Position numbers and translations under genes: made by a program. A stretch of DNA of 42,345 nucleotides, taken from a virus. Location of the stretch: the IMG/VR virus record IMGVR_UViG_3300032820_002177, positions 1-42,345 of that record. One strand, written 5' to 3'. Shown here piece by piece: positions 16,135 to 23,674 of the stretch; position 1 is the stretch's first letter; each line of letters opens with the position of its first letter. The notes beneath the pieces are model-generated. The model saw only the letters and a program-made list of their open reading frames with translations. It searched no databases and was not told the origin of the DNA.

Positions 16135-17229
16135 ATGGCTGAGAATGACATCATTACTAGGACAGTAAGTCCTAATAAGGCTAAAAAAAGTATTAATCAT
16201 GCAATGCTTAAAAGGCGCCCGATTTTCTTATGGGGTCCTCCAGGCATTGGAAAATCGGATATTGTACGCCAAATTACAGATGATTTGGAAAAATCATTAT
16301 TAATTGATATTCGATTAAGTCTTTGGGAGCCCACCGATATTAAAGGCATTCCGTATTTTGATAGCAATACAGGCACAATGGTTTGGGCACCTCCTGGAGA
16401 ACTTCCTTCCGAAGAATTAGCTAAAAAATACAAGAATATTGTATTACTTTTAGACGAGATGAACTCTGCGGCGCCTGCTGTACAAGCGGCAGCATATCAA
16501 CTTATTCTTAATCGTCGAGTTGGTACATATAAATTACCTGACAATGTTATGATCGTTGCGGCAGGTAATCGAGAAGCAGACAAAGGTGTTACATATCGTA
16601 TGCCGGCTCCATTAGCTAATCGTTTTGTACACTTAGAAATGGCTGTCGACTTTGATGATTGGTTTCAATGGGCAGTAAATAATGATATCCACCAAGATGT
16701 AGTAGGATATCTTACTTTTGCTAAAAAAGATTTATACGATTTCGATCCTAAATCACCTAGCAGGTCATTTGCAACACCTCGTTCTTGGTCGTTTGTAAGC
16801 GAATTACTTGAAGATGATTTGGACGAAAATACCACTACCGATTTGGTTAGTGGCGCAGTAGGCGAAGGTCTTGCTGTGAAATTCACGGCTCACCGTAAAG
16901 TGGCGGCTAGCATGCCTAACCCAACTCATATTTTGGAAGGCAAAGTTAACGAGCTTAAGACTAAAGAAATCAGTGCCATGTATTCCTTAACAGTCTCGCT
17001 CTGTTACGAGCTAAAGGAGGCTTGTGATAAGAGTGATAAGAAGTTTGACGAAAAAGTTAATAACTTCTTAAGGTTCGCAATGGATAATTTTGATACTGAA
17101 TTAGTTGTTATGGGCATTAAACTTGCTCTTACCCAATATGGGTTACCAATTGATCCAGACGAAATTGCATGCTTTGATGAGTTCCATGAGCGTTATGGTA
17201 GGTATATTACTGCCGCCCAGAAGGCTTAA
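16135..17229 (+). CDS. MoxR-type AAA+ ATPase
   Basis: A 364-residue AAA+ ATPase. Walker A GPPGIGKS (34-41), Walker B LLLDEMN (104-110), sensor-1 region VAAGNREAD (141-149) and the RMPAPLANRF segment (155-164) with the likely arginine finger. MoxR ATPases work with VWA-domain partners as chaperones that remodel or metal-load protein complexes. The gene immediately downstream is such a partner. It has its own host-type promoter and is closed by a strong terminator, so the ATPase and its partner are made from separate transcripts. Confidence 0.92.
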   Translation: MAENDIITRTVSPNKAKKSINHAMLKRRPIFLWGPPGIGKSDIVRQITDDLEKSLLIDIRLSLWEPTDIKGIPYFDSNTGTMVWAPPGELPSEELAKKYKNIVLLLDEMNSAAPAVQAAAYQLILNRRVGTYKLPDNVMIVAAGNREADKGVTYRMPAPLANRFVHLEMAVDFDDWFQWAVNNDIHQDVVGYLTFAKKDLYDFDPKSPSRSFATPRSWSFVSELLEDDLDENTTTDLVSGAVGEGLAVKFTAHRKVAASMPNPTHILEGKVNELKTKEISAMYSLTVSLCYELKEACDKSDKKFDEKVNNFLRFAMDNFDTELVVMGIKLALTQYGLPIDPDEIACFDEFHERYGRYITAAQKA

Positions 17230-17243
17230 GGTGAGATGAGTTT

Positions 17244-17274
17244 GGCCGTTCTCAACAAAAACGGCCGTTTTTTT
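17244..17274 (+). terminator. Rho-independent terminator
   Basis: Perfect 7-bp stem GGCCGTT (17244-17250) / AACGGCC (17260-17266), 9-nt loop, then G and seven T. It lies 14 bp after the MoxR stop. The T-run abuts the next promoter's -35 box. Confidence 0.92.
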
Positions 17275-17275
17275 C

Positions 17276-17304
17276 TTGACATTTGCTGTAAAAAGTGGTA
17301 TAAT
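17276..17304 (+). promoter_or_regulatory. Host sigma-70-type promoter for the VWA protein gene
   Basis: TTGACA at 17276-17281 and TATAAT at 17299-17304, 17-bp spacer: perfect consensus, immediately after the terminator U-tract. Confidence 0.9.
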
Positions 17305-17337
17305 ATATATATACTAAGGCATAAGGGATAAGGCACA

Positions 17338-18606
17338 ATGAGCGTAGAAGGCAAAAAAAACTGGGCTCCTAATCCAGACATTACTGCTAAAGAATTAAAG
17401 GCAATGCGTGTCGAGGTTTTGGATAATATCATAGTTGCACGAGTTGGATTACTACTTCGTCATCCATTTTTTGGTAATATGGCAACTCGGCTACGCATCA
17501 AATCTGCAGATGATTGGTGCCCTACTGCCGCAGTTGACGGGCGAAATCTTTATTACAATACTCAATTCTTTCATGCAATGTCTAACAAAGAAATTGAATT
17601 TGTAATTGCTCATGAAATTTTACATTGTGTTTTTGATCATTTTACCCGAAGAGAAGATCGAGACGCTATGATACACAATATAGCTTCAGACTATATTGTT
17701 AACAATCTTTTAGTTCGTGATAATATAGGAGAAATGCCTAAACTAATAGACTGCTACCAAGATTTTAAATATAACGATTGGACTTCTGAAGCAGTCTATG
17801 ATGATATATTTAAAAATTTAGACGAAAAAGAATTAGAGCAACTTGGAGAACTCCTAGACGAGCACGTTGATTGGAGTAAGGATGAAGGTAACGGCGACGG
17901 TGCAGGTGAAAAAAACGGTAACGGTAAACCTAGTTATTCTAAAGATGAACTTCGAAAGATACGAGAAGAAATTAAAGAAGGTATGATGCAGGCTGCTCAA
18001 GCCGCTGGCGCTGGTAATATGCCGGGTGAAATTACTCGGATGATTAAAGAACTTACCGAACCTAAAATGAACTGGCGTGAAATAATTCGACAACAAATCC
18101 AAAGTATTATTAAAAACGATTATACTTTTATTCGTCCGTCACGAAAAGGTTGGCATACTGGAGTTATTTTACCAGGAATGAATTTTGAAAATACTATTGA
18201 TATTTGCATTAGCTTAGATATGTCTGGATCAATCGGTGACGACCAAGCTAAAGATTTTCTGTCAGAAGTTAAAGGTATTATGCAAGAGTATAGAGACTAT
18301 CAAATTAAACTATGGTGCTTTGATACTAAGGTACACAATGAAGCAGACTTTGATGGCACCGGTGGTGACGACTTATTAGACTATAAAATAAAAGGCGGTG
18401 GTGGTACAGAATTTGAAGCTAACTGGAAGTATATGAAAGAAAATGATATTGTACCGAAAAAATTTATTATGTTTACAGATGGATATCCCTGGGGTAGCTG
18501 GGGAGATGAAAACTACTGTGATACAGTTTTTGTTATCCATGGTAATAACGATCAAAATTTACAAGCCCCATTTGGCATAACTACTCACTATGAAGAAGCA
18601 GCCTAA
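17338..18606 (+). CDS. VWA-domain protein with a zinc-protease-like HExxH motif (MoxR partner)
   Basis: A 422-residue protein. The N-terminal domain has FVIAHEILHCVFDH (88-101), an HExxH metal site in a putative metallopeptidase-like fold. A Gly/Asn/Asp-rich linker (about 183-200) follows. The C-terminal von Willebrand A domain carries the MIDAS sequence DMSGS (294-298), and a later GGGTEFE and FTDG match the remaining metal-site loops. This HExxH+VWA arrangement is known in bacterial operons with MoxR ATPases. The two probably act together on a host or phage protein complex. RBS AAGG. The stop overlaps the next gene by 17 bp. Confidence 0.88.
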   Translation: MSVEGKKNWAPNPDITAKELKAMRVEVLDNIIVARVGLLLRHPFFGNMATRLRIKSADDWCPTAAVDGRNLYYNTQFFHAMSNKEIEFVIAHEILHCVFDHFTRREDRDAMIHNIASDYIVNNLLVRDNIGEMPKLIDCYQDFKYNDWTSEAVYDDIFKNLDEKELEQLGELLDEHVDWSKDEGNGDGAGEKNGNGKPSYSKDELRKIREEIKEGMMQAAQAAGAGNMPGEITRMIKELTEPKMNWREIIRQQIQSIIKNDYTFIRPSRKGWHTGVILPGMNFENTIDICISLDMSGSIGDDQAKDFLSEVKGIMQEYRDYQIKLWCFDTKVHNEADFDGTGGDDLLDYKIKGGGGTEFEANWKYMKENDIVPKKFIMFTDGYPWGSWGDENYCDTVFVIHGNNDQNLQAPFGITTHYEEAA

Positions 18607-18877
18607 ATTAAAAGATCCTAATCCTTTAAATTTCTTTAACATACGTAAACTTAATACAGTACCTCCTCATTTTGAATTTATATCAATTCCGATGCACTAT
18701 AATTTACAAGATAGCATCGAAAAATGGATACTAAAGAACTTAAAAGGACGGTTTTATGTTGGTCAAAATATCAATTTATCTACTAGTAATACGTTAACAC
18801 CTGTATTACAAATAGGATTTGAAGAGGGAAAAGAAATGAGCTATTTCACTTTAGCTTGCCCTCATTTAAAATACTAG
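18590..18877 (+). CDS. Conserved small phage protein
   Basis: A 95-residue protein: basic Pro-rich N-terminus, then IEKWILKNLKGRFYVGQNI (about 43-61), and a conserved-looking end SYFTLACPHLKY. It resembles a small gene common in marine T4-like phages. Its last 16 codons lie in a 54-bp sequence repeated after the next gene, so its 3' end has been duplicated. It overlaps the VWA gene by 17 bp. Confidence 0.62.
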   Translation: MKKQPKLKDPNPLNFFNIRKLNTVPPHFEFISIPMHYNLQDSIEKWILKNLKGRFYVGQNINLSTSNTLTPVLQIGFEEGKEMSYFTLACPHLKY

Positions 18878-18883
18878 TAAATA
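18830..18883 (+). repeat. 54-bp direct repeat, copy 1
   Basis: Matches 19525-19578 at 50 of 54 positions by eye. It contains the last 16 codons and stop of the preceding gene plus TAAATA after it. The repeat unit is 695 bp and includes exactly one gene. Confidence 0.93.
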
Positions 18884-18889
18884 TCAAAA

Positions 18890-19525
18890 ATGAATAATCA
18901 AAATTATGCAGTTGTTCCTTTATTTTCTTCTCCCGTATTTGAGTCAGGAGAACAATTTGAAATATCTAAATCCTTTTTAGATTTTATCAAAAATGTAGAA
19001 GTAACTGCTTGTTCTCCTGAGAACAAGGAACATCGGAATTCAGTTAATTCATATATCTTAGAACTAAAAGAATTTGCTGACTTAAAAAAATTTATAGTAA
19101 AACAGCTTGCTATATATGTTTATGAAGTTTTAAAAATAACAACTGCACATAATTTTTATATAACACAATCTTGGTTAAATTTTAATGAACGTGGAGAGGA
19201 TCATCATCAACATTGGCATCAAAATAGTTTAATTAGTGGAATTTTTTATATAGCTGGAGATTTTTGTCCTACAGCCGTTTTAAGTAGAGAAGGTGATCCA
19301 CCTTTTGGTAAAAATTGGGCATTTGAATTAGAAGAATTTAATGTTTATAATAGTGGTAAATGGACATTTGAAAATAAAAAAAATTCACTGCTAATATTTC
19401 CTTCTACAGTAGAACATTATGTTGAAGCATATAAAGGTTTTGATACAAGAATTACTTTATCTTTTAATACTTTTGTTAAAGGAAATTTGGGCCTGGGTCC
19501 TAATAAAAATGAACTTATATTATGA
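18890..19525 (+). CDS. 2OG-Fe(II) oxygenase-like protein (inserted gene)
   Basis: A 211-residue protein of the phage 2OG-Fe(II) oxygenase type: SWLNFNERGEDHHQHWHQNS (94-113, His-rich metal region), SGIFYI (116-121), then SLLIFPSTVEHYVEAY (166-181, distal H176) and RITLSFNTFVKGNLG (R187). It has no clear Shine-Dalgarno sequence (the ATG follows an A-rich ATATCAAAA), unlike most neighbours. It is flanked by a 54-bp direct repeat, so it appears to be a later insertion or the product of a recombination that duplicated the flank. Substrate unknown. Confidence 0.8.
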   Translation: MNNQNYAVVPLFSSPVFESGEQFEISKSFLDFIKNVEVTACSPENKEHRNSVNSYILELKEFADLKKFIVKQLAIYVYEVLKITTAHNFYITQSWLNFNERGEDHHQHWHQNSLISGIFYIAGDFCPTAVLSREGDPPFGKNWAFELEEFNVYNSGKWTFENKKNSLLIFPSTVEHYVEAYKGFDTRITLSFNTFVKGNLGLGPNKNELIL

Positions 19526-19572
19526 AAGAAATAAGCTATTTCACTTTAGCCTACCCCCATTTAAAATACTAG
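19522..19572 (+). pseudogene. Duplicated 3' tail of the gene at 18590
   Basis: ATG overlapping the oxygenase stop (ATGA), then 16 codons reading MKEISYFTLAYPHLKY and stop. This is nearly identical to the C-terminus ending EMSYFTLACPHLKY of the gene at 18590-18877. It is a remnant left by the duplication or insertion and not a whole gene, although it could still be translated by coupling. Confidence 0.8.
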
Positions 19573-19578
19573 TAAATA
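19525..19578 (+). repeat. 54-bp direct repeat, copy 2
   Basis: Second copy of 18830-18883, with four substitutions. It is followed by a sequence with an RBS (GAAGGAG) leading to the next gene, which probably represents the original downstream flank of the gene at 18590. Confidence 0.93.
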
Positions 19579-19602
19579 GTACGCACGAAGGAGATTTTAT
19601 AT

Positions 19603-19851
19603 ATGACAAAAGAACAACCTCAAGACACTGCAATATCACAAGAAGCTTCTCCGACAGCCGAACAGTCTAATCTCGAATTAACCGTTAATGACTTAAATCT
19701 GTTACGTCAAACTATCGATGTAGCTACACAACGAGGTGCATTTAAAGCAAATGAGTTATTAACTGTAGGGACTGTTTATAATAAGTTAGAAACCTTTCTG
19801 AGTGCAGTGTCTGAGCAACAAAAGACACAAGGAGAAACAAATGAGCCTTAA
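19603..19851 (+). CDS. Small conserved phage protein
   Basis: An 82-residue protein with a Ser/Gln/Thr-rich N-terminus and the core LTVNDLNLLRQTIDVATQRG (26-45) followed by AFKANELLTVGTVYNKLETF. It resembles a conserved small gene of T4-like marine phages. Strong RBS AAGGAG. Overlaps the next gene by 11 bp. Role unknown; helical, possibly an assembly factor. Confidence 0.6.
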   Translation: MTKEQPQDTAISQEASPTAEQSNLELTVNDLNLLRQTIDVATQRGAFKANELLTVGTVYNKLETFLSAVSEQQKTQGETNEP

Positions 19852-20449
19852 ACATGTAGGTAGAATTAAAAAGAACCAAAGAAAAGTAATTGTAGCATAT
19901 AGAACTGTTCCGGGGGATGCCCACAGTGCTGTAGTAGTTACAACTGAAAATCTTATGGCAGAAGAGCATGATGCTTTAATGAAAACAATAGAATCAGATG
20001 CAGGACAAAGTGCTAATGAATTTGCAGAAGCAATGGCTAGAGCAACTCTACCAGATGGACGTAATATGCTTGCTGCCTTTCATACTACCGGCAAAATGAT
20101 TAAAGTTGAAACTAAAACTGTAGAAATGCAACCCGATCAGCAAACTACAATTGATTTAGATGAACTTAATAAAATGATTGCAGAGCAAAAAGGTGTTAGT
20201 ATAGATGATCTTGCTATTACTGACGAACCAAGGACCAACACACCTCCTGCTGTTACTGTAACAGACATCCCCCCTCCTGCTAGTACTACTTCAGCCGATG
20301 CAGTATTAACAGATGAAGATTTAGCGGCTCAATATCGTAGTCAAGCCGATTCGTTGTTTAAAGAGGCAAAGAGACTAAGAGGTCAAGCTGAAGAGCTTGT
20401 TCCTACAAAGAAAAAAGCAAAGTCTTCTGAAAGTGTCGCCGCGGCATAA
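19841..20449 (+). CDS. Conserved T4-like phage protein with a disordered linker
   Basis: 202 residues from ATG 19841, chosen because AAGGAGAAA lies just upstream. The N-terminal domain (MSLKHVGRIKKNQRKVIVAYR through about residue 115) looks compact. The stretch about 130-160 is Thr/Pro-rich and probably disordered; it is followed by an Ala/Lys helix ending KKKAKSSESVAAA. It resembles a conserved protein of marine T4-like phages. Function unknown. It overlaps the next gene at its 3' end. Confidence 0.6.
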   Translation: MSLKHVGRIKKNQRKVIVAYRTVPGDAHSAVVVTTENLMAEEHDALMKTIESDAGQSANEFAEAMARATLPDGRNMLAAFHTTGKMIKVETKTVEMQPDQQTTIDLDELNKMIAEQKGVSIDDLAITDEPRTNTPPAVTVTDIPPPASTTSADAVLTDEDLAAQYRSQADSLFKEAKRLRGQAEELVPTKKKAKSSESVAAA

Positions 20450-20753
20450 AAATAAACTACCAAAACATGTAATAGATGTATGGCCTGATGTTTTTGGAGA
20501 AGTAGACATAAAGGTAATTCCTCTCGAGTACTTACATTCTATTAGAGTTGTATTTAAGGATGGAAAAATTTGGGATATCGATATTGCTAATTCCAACACT
20601 GATGATTCTGAGGTAAATATACAAGAAGAACTAGAAGGAATATTTCAAGCATACGAAAATGATATTTTAAATGTAGATTTTCGCTTAGATATCGAACGTG
20701 TAAAACAAGATATTAAAAAGCGTACTGCTTTTTTTATGAAAAAGAGAAGATAA
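20433..20753 (+). CDS. Conserved T4-like phage protein
   Basis: About 106 residues from GTG 20433; an upstream in-frame TTG (20397) is less likely. The core is PKHVIDVWPDVFGEVDIKVI, then YLHSIRVVFKDGKIWDIDIA, and a C-terminal VDFRLDIERVKQDIKKRTAF with a basic tail. The pattern looks conserved in marine T4-like phages, where it usually lies near structural genes. Here a tail-fibre gene follows. No enzymatic motif. Confidence 0.6.
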   Translation: MSPRHKNKLPKHVIDVWPDVFGEVDIKVIPLEYLHSIRVVFKDGKIWDIDIANSNTDDSEVNIQEELEGIFQAYENDILNVDFRLDIERVKQDIKKRTAFFMKKRR

Positions 20754-20754
20754 A

Positions 20755-20797
20755 GAATATAGTATCAAGGCATAAATACATATAAGAAACTATATTC
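20755..20797 (+). repeat. Inverted repeat enclosing a late promoter
   Basis: Perfect 9-bp arms GAATATAGT (20755-20763) and ACTATATTC (20789-20797). The 25-nt loop holds CATAAATA. Same layout as the repeat at 15312-15366. Confidence 0.72.
20771..20778 (+). promoter_or_regulatory. T4-type late promoter for the fibre gene
   Basis: CATAAATA, a NATAAATA late motif, 34 bp before the fibre ATG at 20812. RBS CAGGAG follows. Confidence 0.7.
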
Positions 20798-20811
20798 CAG
20801 GAGTTTTATAA

Positions 20812-22059
20812 ATGGCTTTAAGATTACGACGCGGAACCAATGCAGAAAGAGCTGTCATCACCCCTGTAGAAGGCGAATTGCTTTATACTACAGATACTAA
20901 AGATATATATGTAGGAGATGGTACTACGCAGGGTGGTACTAAAATAACAGCATTAACAGAGCTTGTAGAAGATACAACACCACAATTAGGTGGTAATTTA
21001 GATCTTAATAGCAACAATCTTACTGGCGTAGGAAATATAGTAATTGATGGTACGTTAACTGTTCCTCAAATAGTTACTGATCTCTTAGCTGATGATAGTA
21101 CATTAGTTTTTGATTCAGCAACTCAAAGATTAACAGTTGAAGATATTGTTATAGCAGGAAGTACAACTATTATTGACGGTAGTACTAATGCAACTAATCT
21201 TAACTCACATCATAGTACTGTAACACCAAGTCGGGTAAATTTAATACGATCAAAAGGCACGTCAGGCACGCCTGAAACCCTTGTAGATACTGACGACATA
21301 TTTCATCTTAATTTCGTAGGGTATGATGGTACACAATATACAACTGGATCAACTATTAAGAGTACAATAGACGGTACTGTATCTTCAGGTGTTATGCCAG
21401 GTAATTTAGAATTTACTGTTGGTACTAATCGCGTTCTTGATTTAAAAGCTAATGGTACCATAATCCTTCGAGGTGCAACTGCTTTAGTATCTGCTTTTGA
21501 CAGTACTAATGCTTATTCCTTTAACTTTACAAAATCAAGAGGAAATATTGATACACCTACAACAATTTTAGATGGAGATAAAATTGGAACTATAGGTTGG
21601 AGAGGACATGATGGTACTACTCATCTTATTGCTGCCGAAATTGACGCATACGCCAATTCTATTGAACCATCTAATATCCAAGGACTATTAAAATTTAATA
21701 TTTCTAATCCTTCTAGTACACTTGTAACTGCAATGCAAATTGACACAAATAAACTAGTAACAATGTATGGTGGCTTAACTGTAGCAGGTAGTAACATTGT
21801 ATTAGACGGTGTAAGCATTTTAGGAAATGCTATTTCTGCTAATGATTCTAACTCTAACTTAGAACTTGCAGGTGGAGGAACAGGTACAGTATCTACTGCA
21901 CACTTAACAACTACTAGCTATTTTCAAAATGCTGTATATGCAAACGATACAGCTAGAGATGCAGCCGTAACGTCACCTGCCGCTGGAATGGTAGTATTTA
22001 ATACAACAGGTACTAAATTCCAAGGATATACCGGCGCGGCCTGGGTTGATTTAAATTAA
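20812..22059 (+). CDS. Tail-fibre-like structural protein
   Basis: A 415-residue protein. The N-terminus LRLRRGTNAERAVITPVEGEL, then LYTTDTKDIYVGDGTTQGG (24-42), is the N-terminal motif shared by many phage fibre and tropism-determinant proteins. The middle is low-charge and repetitive, Thr/Asn/Asp/Gly-rich (DLNSNNLTGVGNIVIDG-like beta-helix turns). The C-terminus (ARDAAVTSPAAGMVVFNTTG, then TKFQGYTGAAWVDLN) is a typical fibre tip module. It likely contributes to host binding. A late promoter and strong RBS precede it. Confidence 0.85.
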   Translation: MALRLRRGTNAERAVITPVEGELLYTTDTKDIYVGDGTTQGGTKITALTELVEDTTPQLGGNLDLNSNNLTGVGNIVIDGTLTVPQIVTDLLADDSTLVFDSATQRLTVEDIVIAGSTTIIDGSTNATNLNSHHSTVTPSRVNLIRSKGTSGTPETLVDTDDIFHLNFVGYDGTQYTTGSTIKSTIDGTVSSGVMPGNLEFTVGTNRVLDLKANGTIILRGATALVSAFDSTNAYSFNFTKSRGNIDTPTTILDGDKIGTIGWRGHDGTTHLIAAEIDAYANSIEPSNIQGLLKFNISNPSSTLVTAMQIDTNKLVTMYGGLTVAGSNIVLDGVSILGNAISANDSNSNLELAGGGTGTVSTAHLTTTSYFQNAVYANDTARDAAVTSPAAGMVVFNTTGTKFQGYTGAAWVDLN

Positions 22060-22062
22060 TTC

Positions 22063-22091
22063 TTGACTTTTTATTTCGCCCATAGTATAAT
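22063..22091 (+). promoter_or_regulatory. Host sigma-70-type promoter for the radical SAM/oxygenase operon
   Basis: TTGACT at 22063-22068 and TATAAT at 22086-22091, 17-bp spacer, starting three bases after the fibre gene stop. GGGAGAA serves as RBS for the ATG at 22111. Confidence 0.88.
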
Positions 22092-22110
22092 ATAACTGTG
22101 GGAGAATTGT

Positions 22111-23052
22111 ATGGAGTATTTTGAATTAAATCCTGAAGATAATACATTTTCAAATATAGTAATAGACTTAACTCATCGATGTAATATGGAGTGTGCAAAC
22201 TGTTACATTCCTAATCGTGACATTCCGGATCTTAATAAAAACAAGCTATATAATTTTTTAGAAAAACTTCCTAATCGAACATATATTCGTTTAATAGGTG
22301 CTGAACCTACTATGCGAGAAGATATTTTTGAAATAATTTCAACTGTTAAAAAAATAGGACATAGACCTAGCCTTACTACTAATGGATTAAAACTCGGGCA
22401 ACTTTCTTATGTTGAAAAATTAAAAGAAGCCGGCTTACGCTTATTATTACATAGCATGAATGGTGCCGATGACGATGAAATATATAAAATTCTAGATAAT
22501 GGAAAATGGGCAACTATAAAAGTTCGAGCATTAGAAAATATTTTTAAATGCAAACTTCCAGTTAATACTGGAACAATTATAGCCAAGGGTACAAACGAAC
22601 AAACAATTGGAAGACAAGTTAAAACATTTATCAATTCCGCAATAAAAACTGGAGTTAATTTTAACACAACAAAACCTTATAATCGAATTACACCTGTACT
22701 AAGAATTAAAAGTGTAGGATTAATAGGAAGAAATATGGGAGGAAATTGTGCATATGAAATTTTTGAATTAGCACAATTGGCGTCTGAACAATTAGATATT
22801 TCTTATAATTTAATTACTAATAGTAAAGCTACTTCGGGTGTAGTAAAAGCAGGTGCATACGGTGAAGCAGAAACCAGTCTATTATTTCCTTATGAAACGG
22901 AAGCAGGGAAAATCTTTATAAGATTAATTGATTGGCGCATTAATGACGAAGGAGTTATCGACCATGACAATCCTAACAGAGGTCGTTTAACTGAAGACTG
23001 GACTGTTGCTCCTTTCTTTGAACATTTAAAGAAGAATGAATTTGGATATTAA
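22111..23052 (+). CDS. Radical SAM enzyme, substrate unknown
   Basis: A 313-residue radical SAM protein with the CX3CX2C cluster motif CNMECANC (C24, C28, C31) and a GAEPT (63-67) in place of the usual GGEP SAM-binding motif. TTNGLKL follows. No C-terminal SPASM cysteine cluster is seen. It is the first gene of an operon with a protein of uncertain fold and three oxygenase-like proteins, which looks like a small biosynthetic or tailoring pathway. Overlaps the next gene by 17 bp. Confidence 0.88.
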   Translation: MEYFELNPEDNTFSNIVIDLTHRCNMECANCYIPNRDIPDLNKNKLYNFLEKLPNRTYIRLIGAEPTMREDIFEIISTVKKIGHRPSLTTNGLKLGQLSYVEKLKEAGLRLLLHSMNGADDDEIYKILDNGKWATIKVRALENIFKCKLPVNTGTIIAKGTNEQTIGRQVKTFINSAIKTGVNFNTTKPYNRITPVLRIKSVGLIGRNMGGNCAYEIFELAQLASEQLDISYNLITNSKATSGVVKAGAYGEAETSLLFPYETEAGKIFIRLIDWRINDEGVIDHDNPNRGRLTEDWTVAPFFEHLKKNEFGY

Positions 23053-23674
23053 GGTAACAACACATAAAATTAATCGAGAAATTCAATCTGAAATTTTAAC
23101 ATTTCTTCAAGATCAAACAGAATTTGGTCGATTAGAAAAAAATTATACAAAAGAAAAATTAGATTTAGATATATGTGATGCTATTTCTATTATACGTGAT
23201 AAAAACGAAATACTTTCTTTTAGTACATTATTAAATCGAAATCTTTTTGGTAATGCTATTCGATGTGTAAATCGATTATATAAATCACCCGTATATCGAC
23301 ATCGTAATTTAGATCATTACAATAGAATTAAACTTGTTACATTCGAAATGATCCAGCAACAAATGTCATTTGCAAAAGAAAATAATTATGATATTATCTT
23401 TATGAGTCGAGAATTAAAAGATATTAATGTTAAAAATGAAAAATCTTTTAATTCAACTGCTATGAATAGATGGAAAGAATATCTACCTGATAAAAATAAC
23501 TGGATTTATAGTCCAGATATGCATTTAGTTATTCCTCCAAAAACTACTAAAACAAACTGGCAATCAATTCTTTATTATAAATTAAAAGATAATGTCGGAT
23601 TACAACTAGAAAAAATCTCATTAAATAAATATAATGAGTTGTTTATTAAAGGGGATATTAATGAAAATTTCTAA
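23036..23674 (+). CDS. Unrecognised protein, possibly GNAT-like
   Basis: A 212-residue basic protein. The part about residues 95-130 (IKLVTFEMIQQQMSFAKENN, then YDIIFMSREL) and AIRCVNRLYKSPVYRHRN (about 75-92) resemble the late strands and helix of GNAT-type acyltransferases, but the acetyl-CoA loop is not clear. If correct it would acylate a product of the radical SAM enzyme. Confidence in the fold is low; the gene itself is secure from its coupled position. Confidence 0.45.
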   Translation: MNLDIKVTTHKINREIQSEILTFLQDQTEFGRLEKNYTKEKLDLDICDAISIIRDKNEILSFSTLLNRNLFGNAIRCVNRLYKSPVYRHRNLDHYNRIKLVTFEMIQQQMSFAKENNYDIIFMSRELKDINVKNEKSFNSTAMNRWKEYLPDKNNWIYSPDMHLVIPPKTTKTNWQSILYYKLKDNVGLQLEKISLNKYNELFIKGDINENF

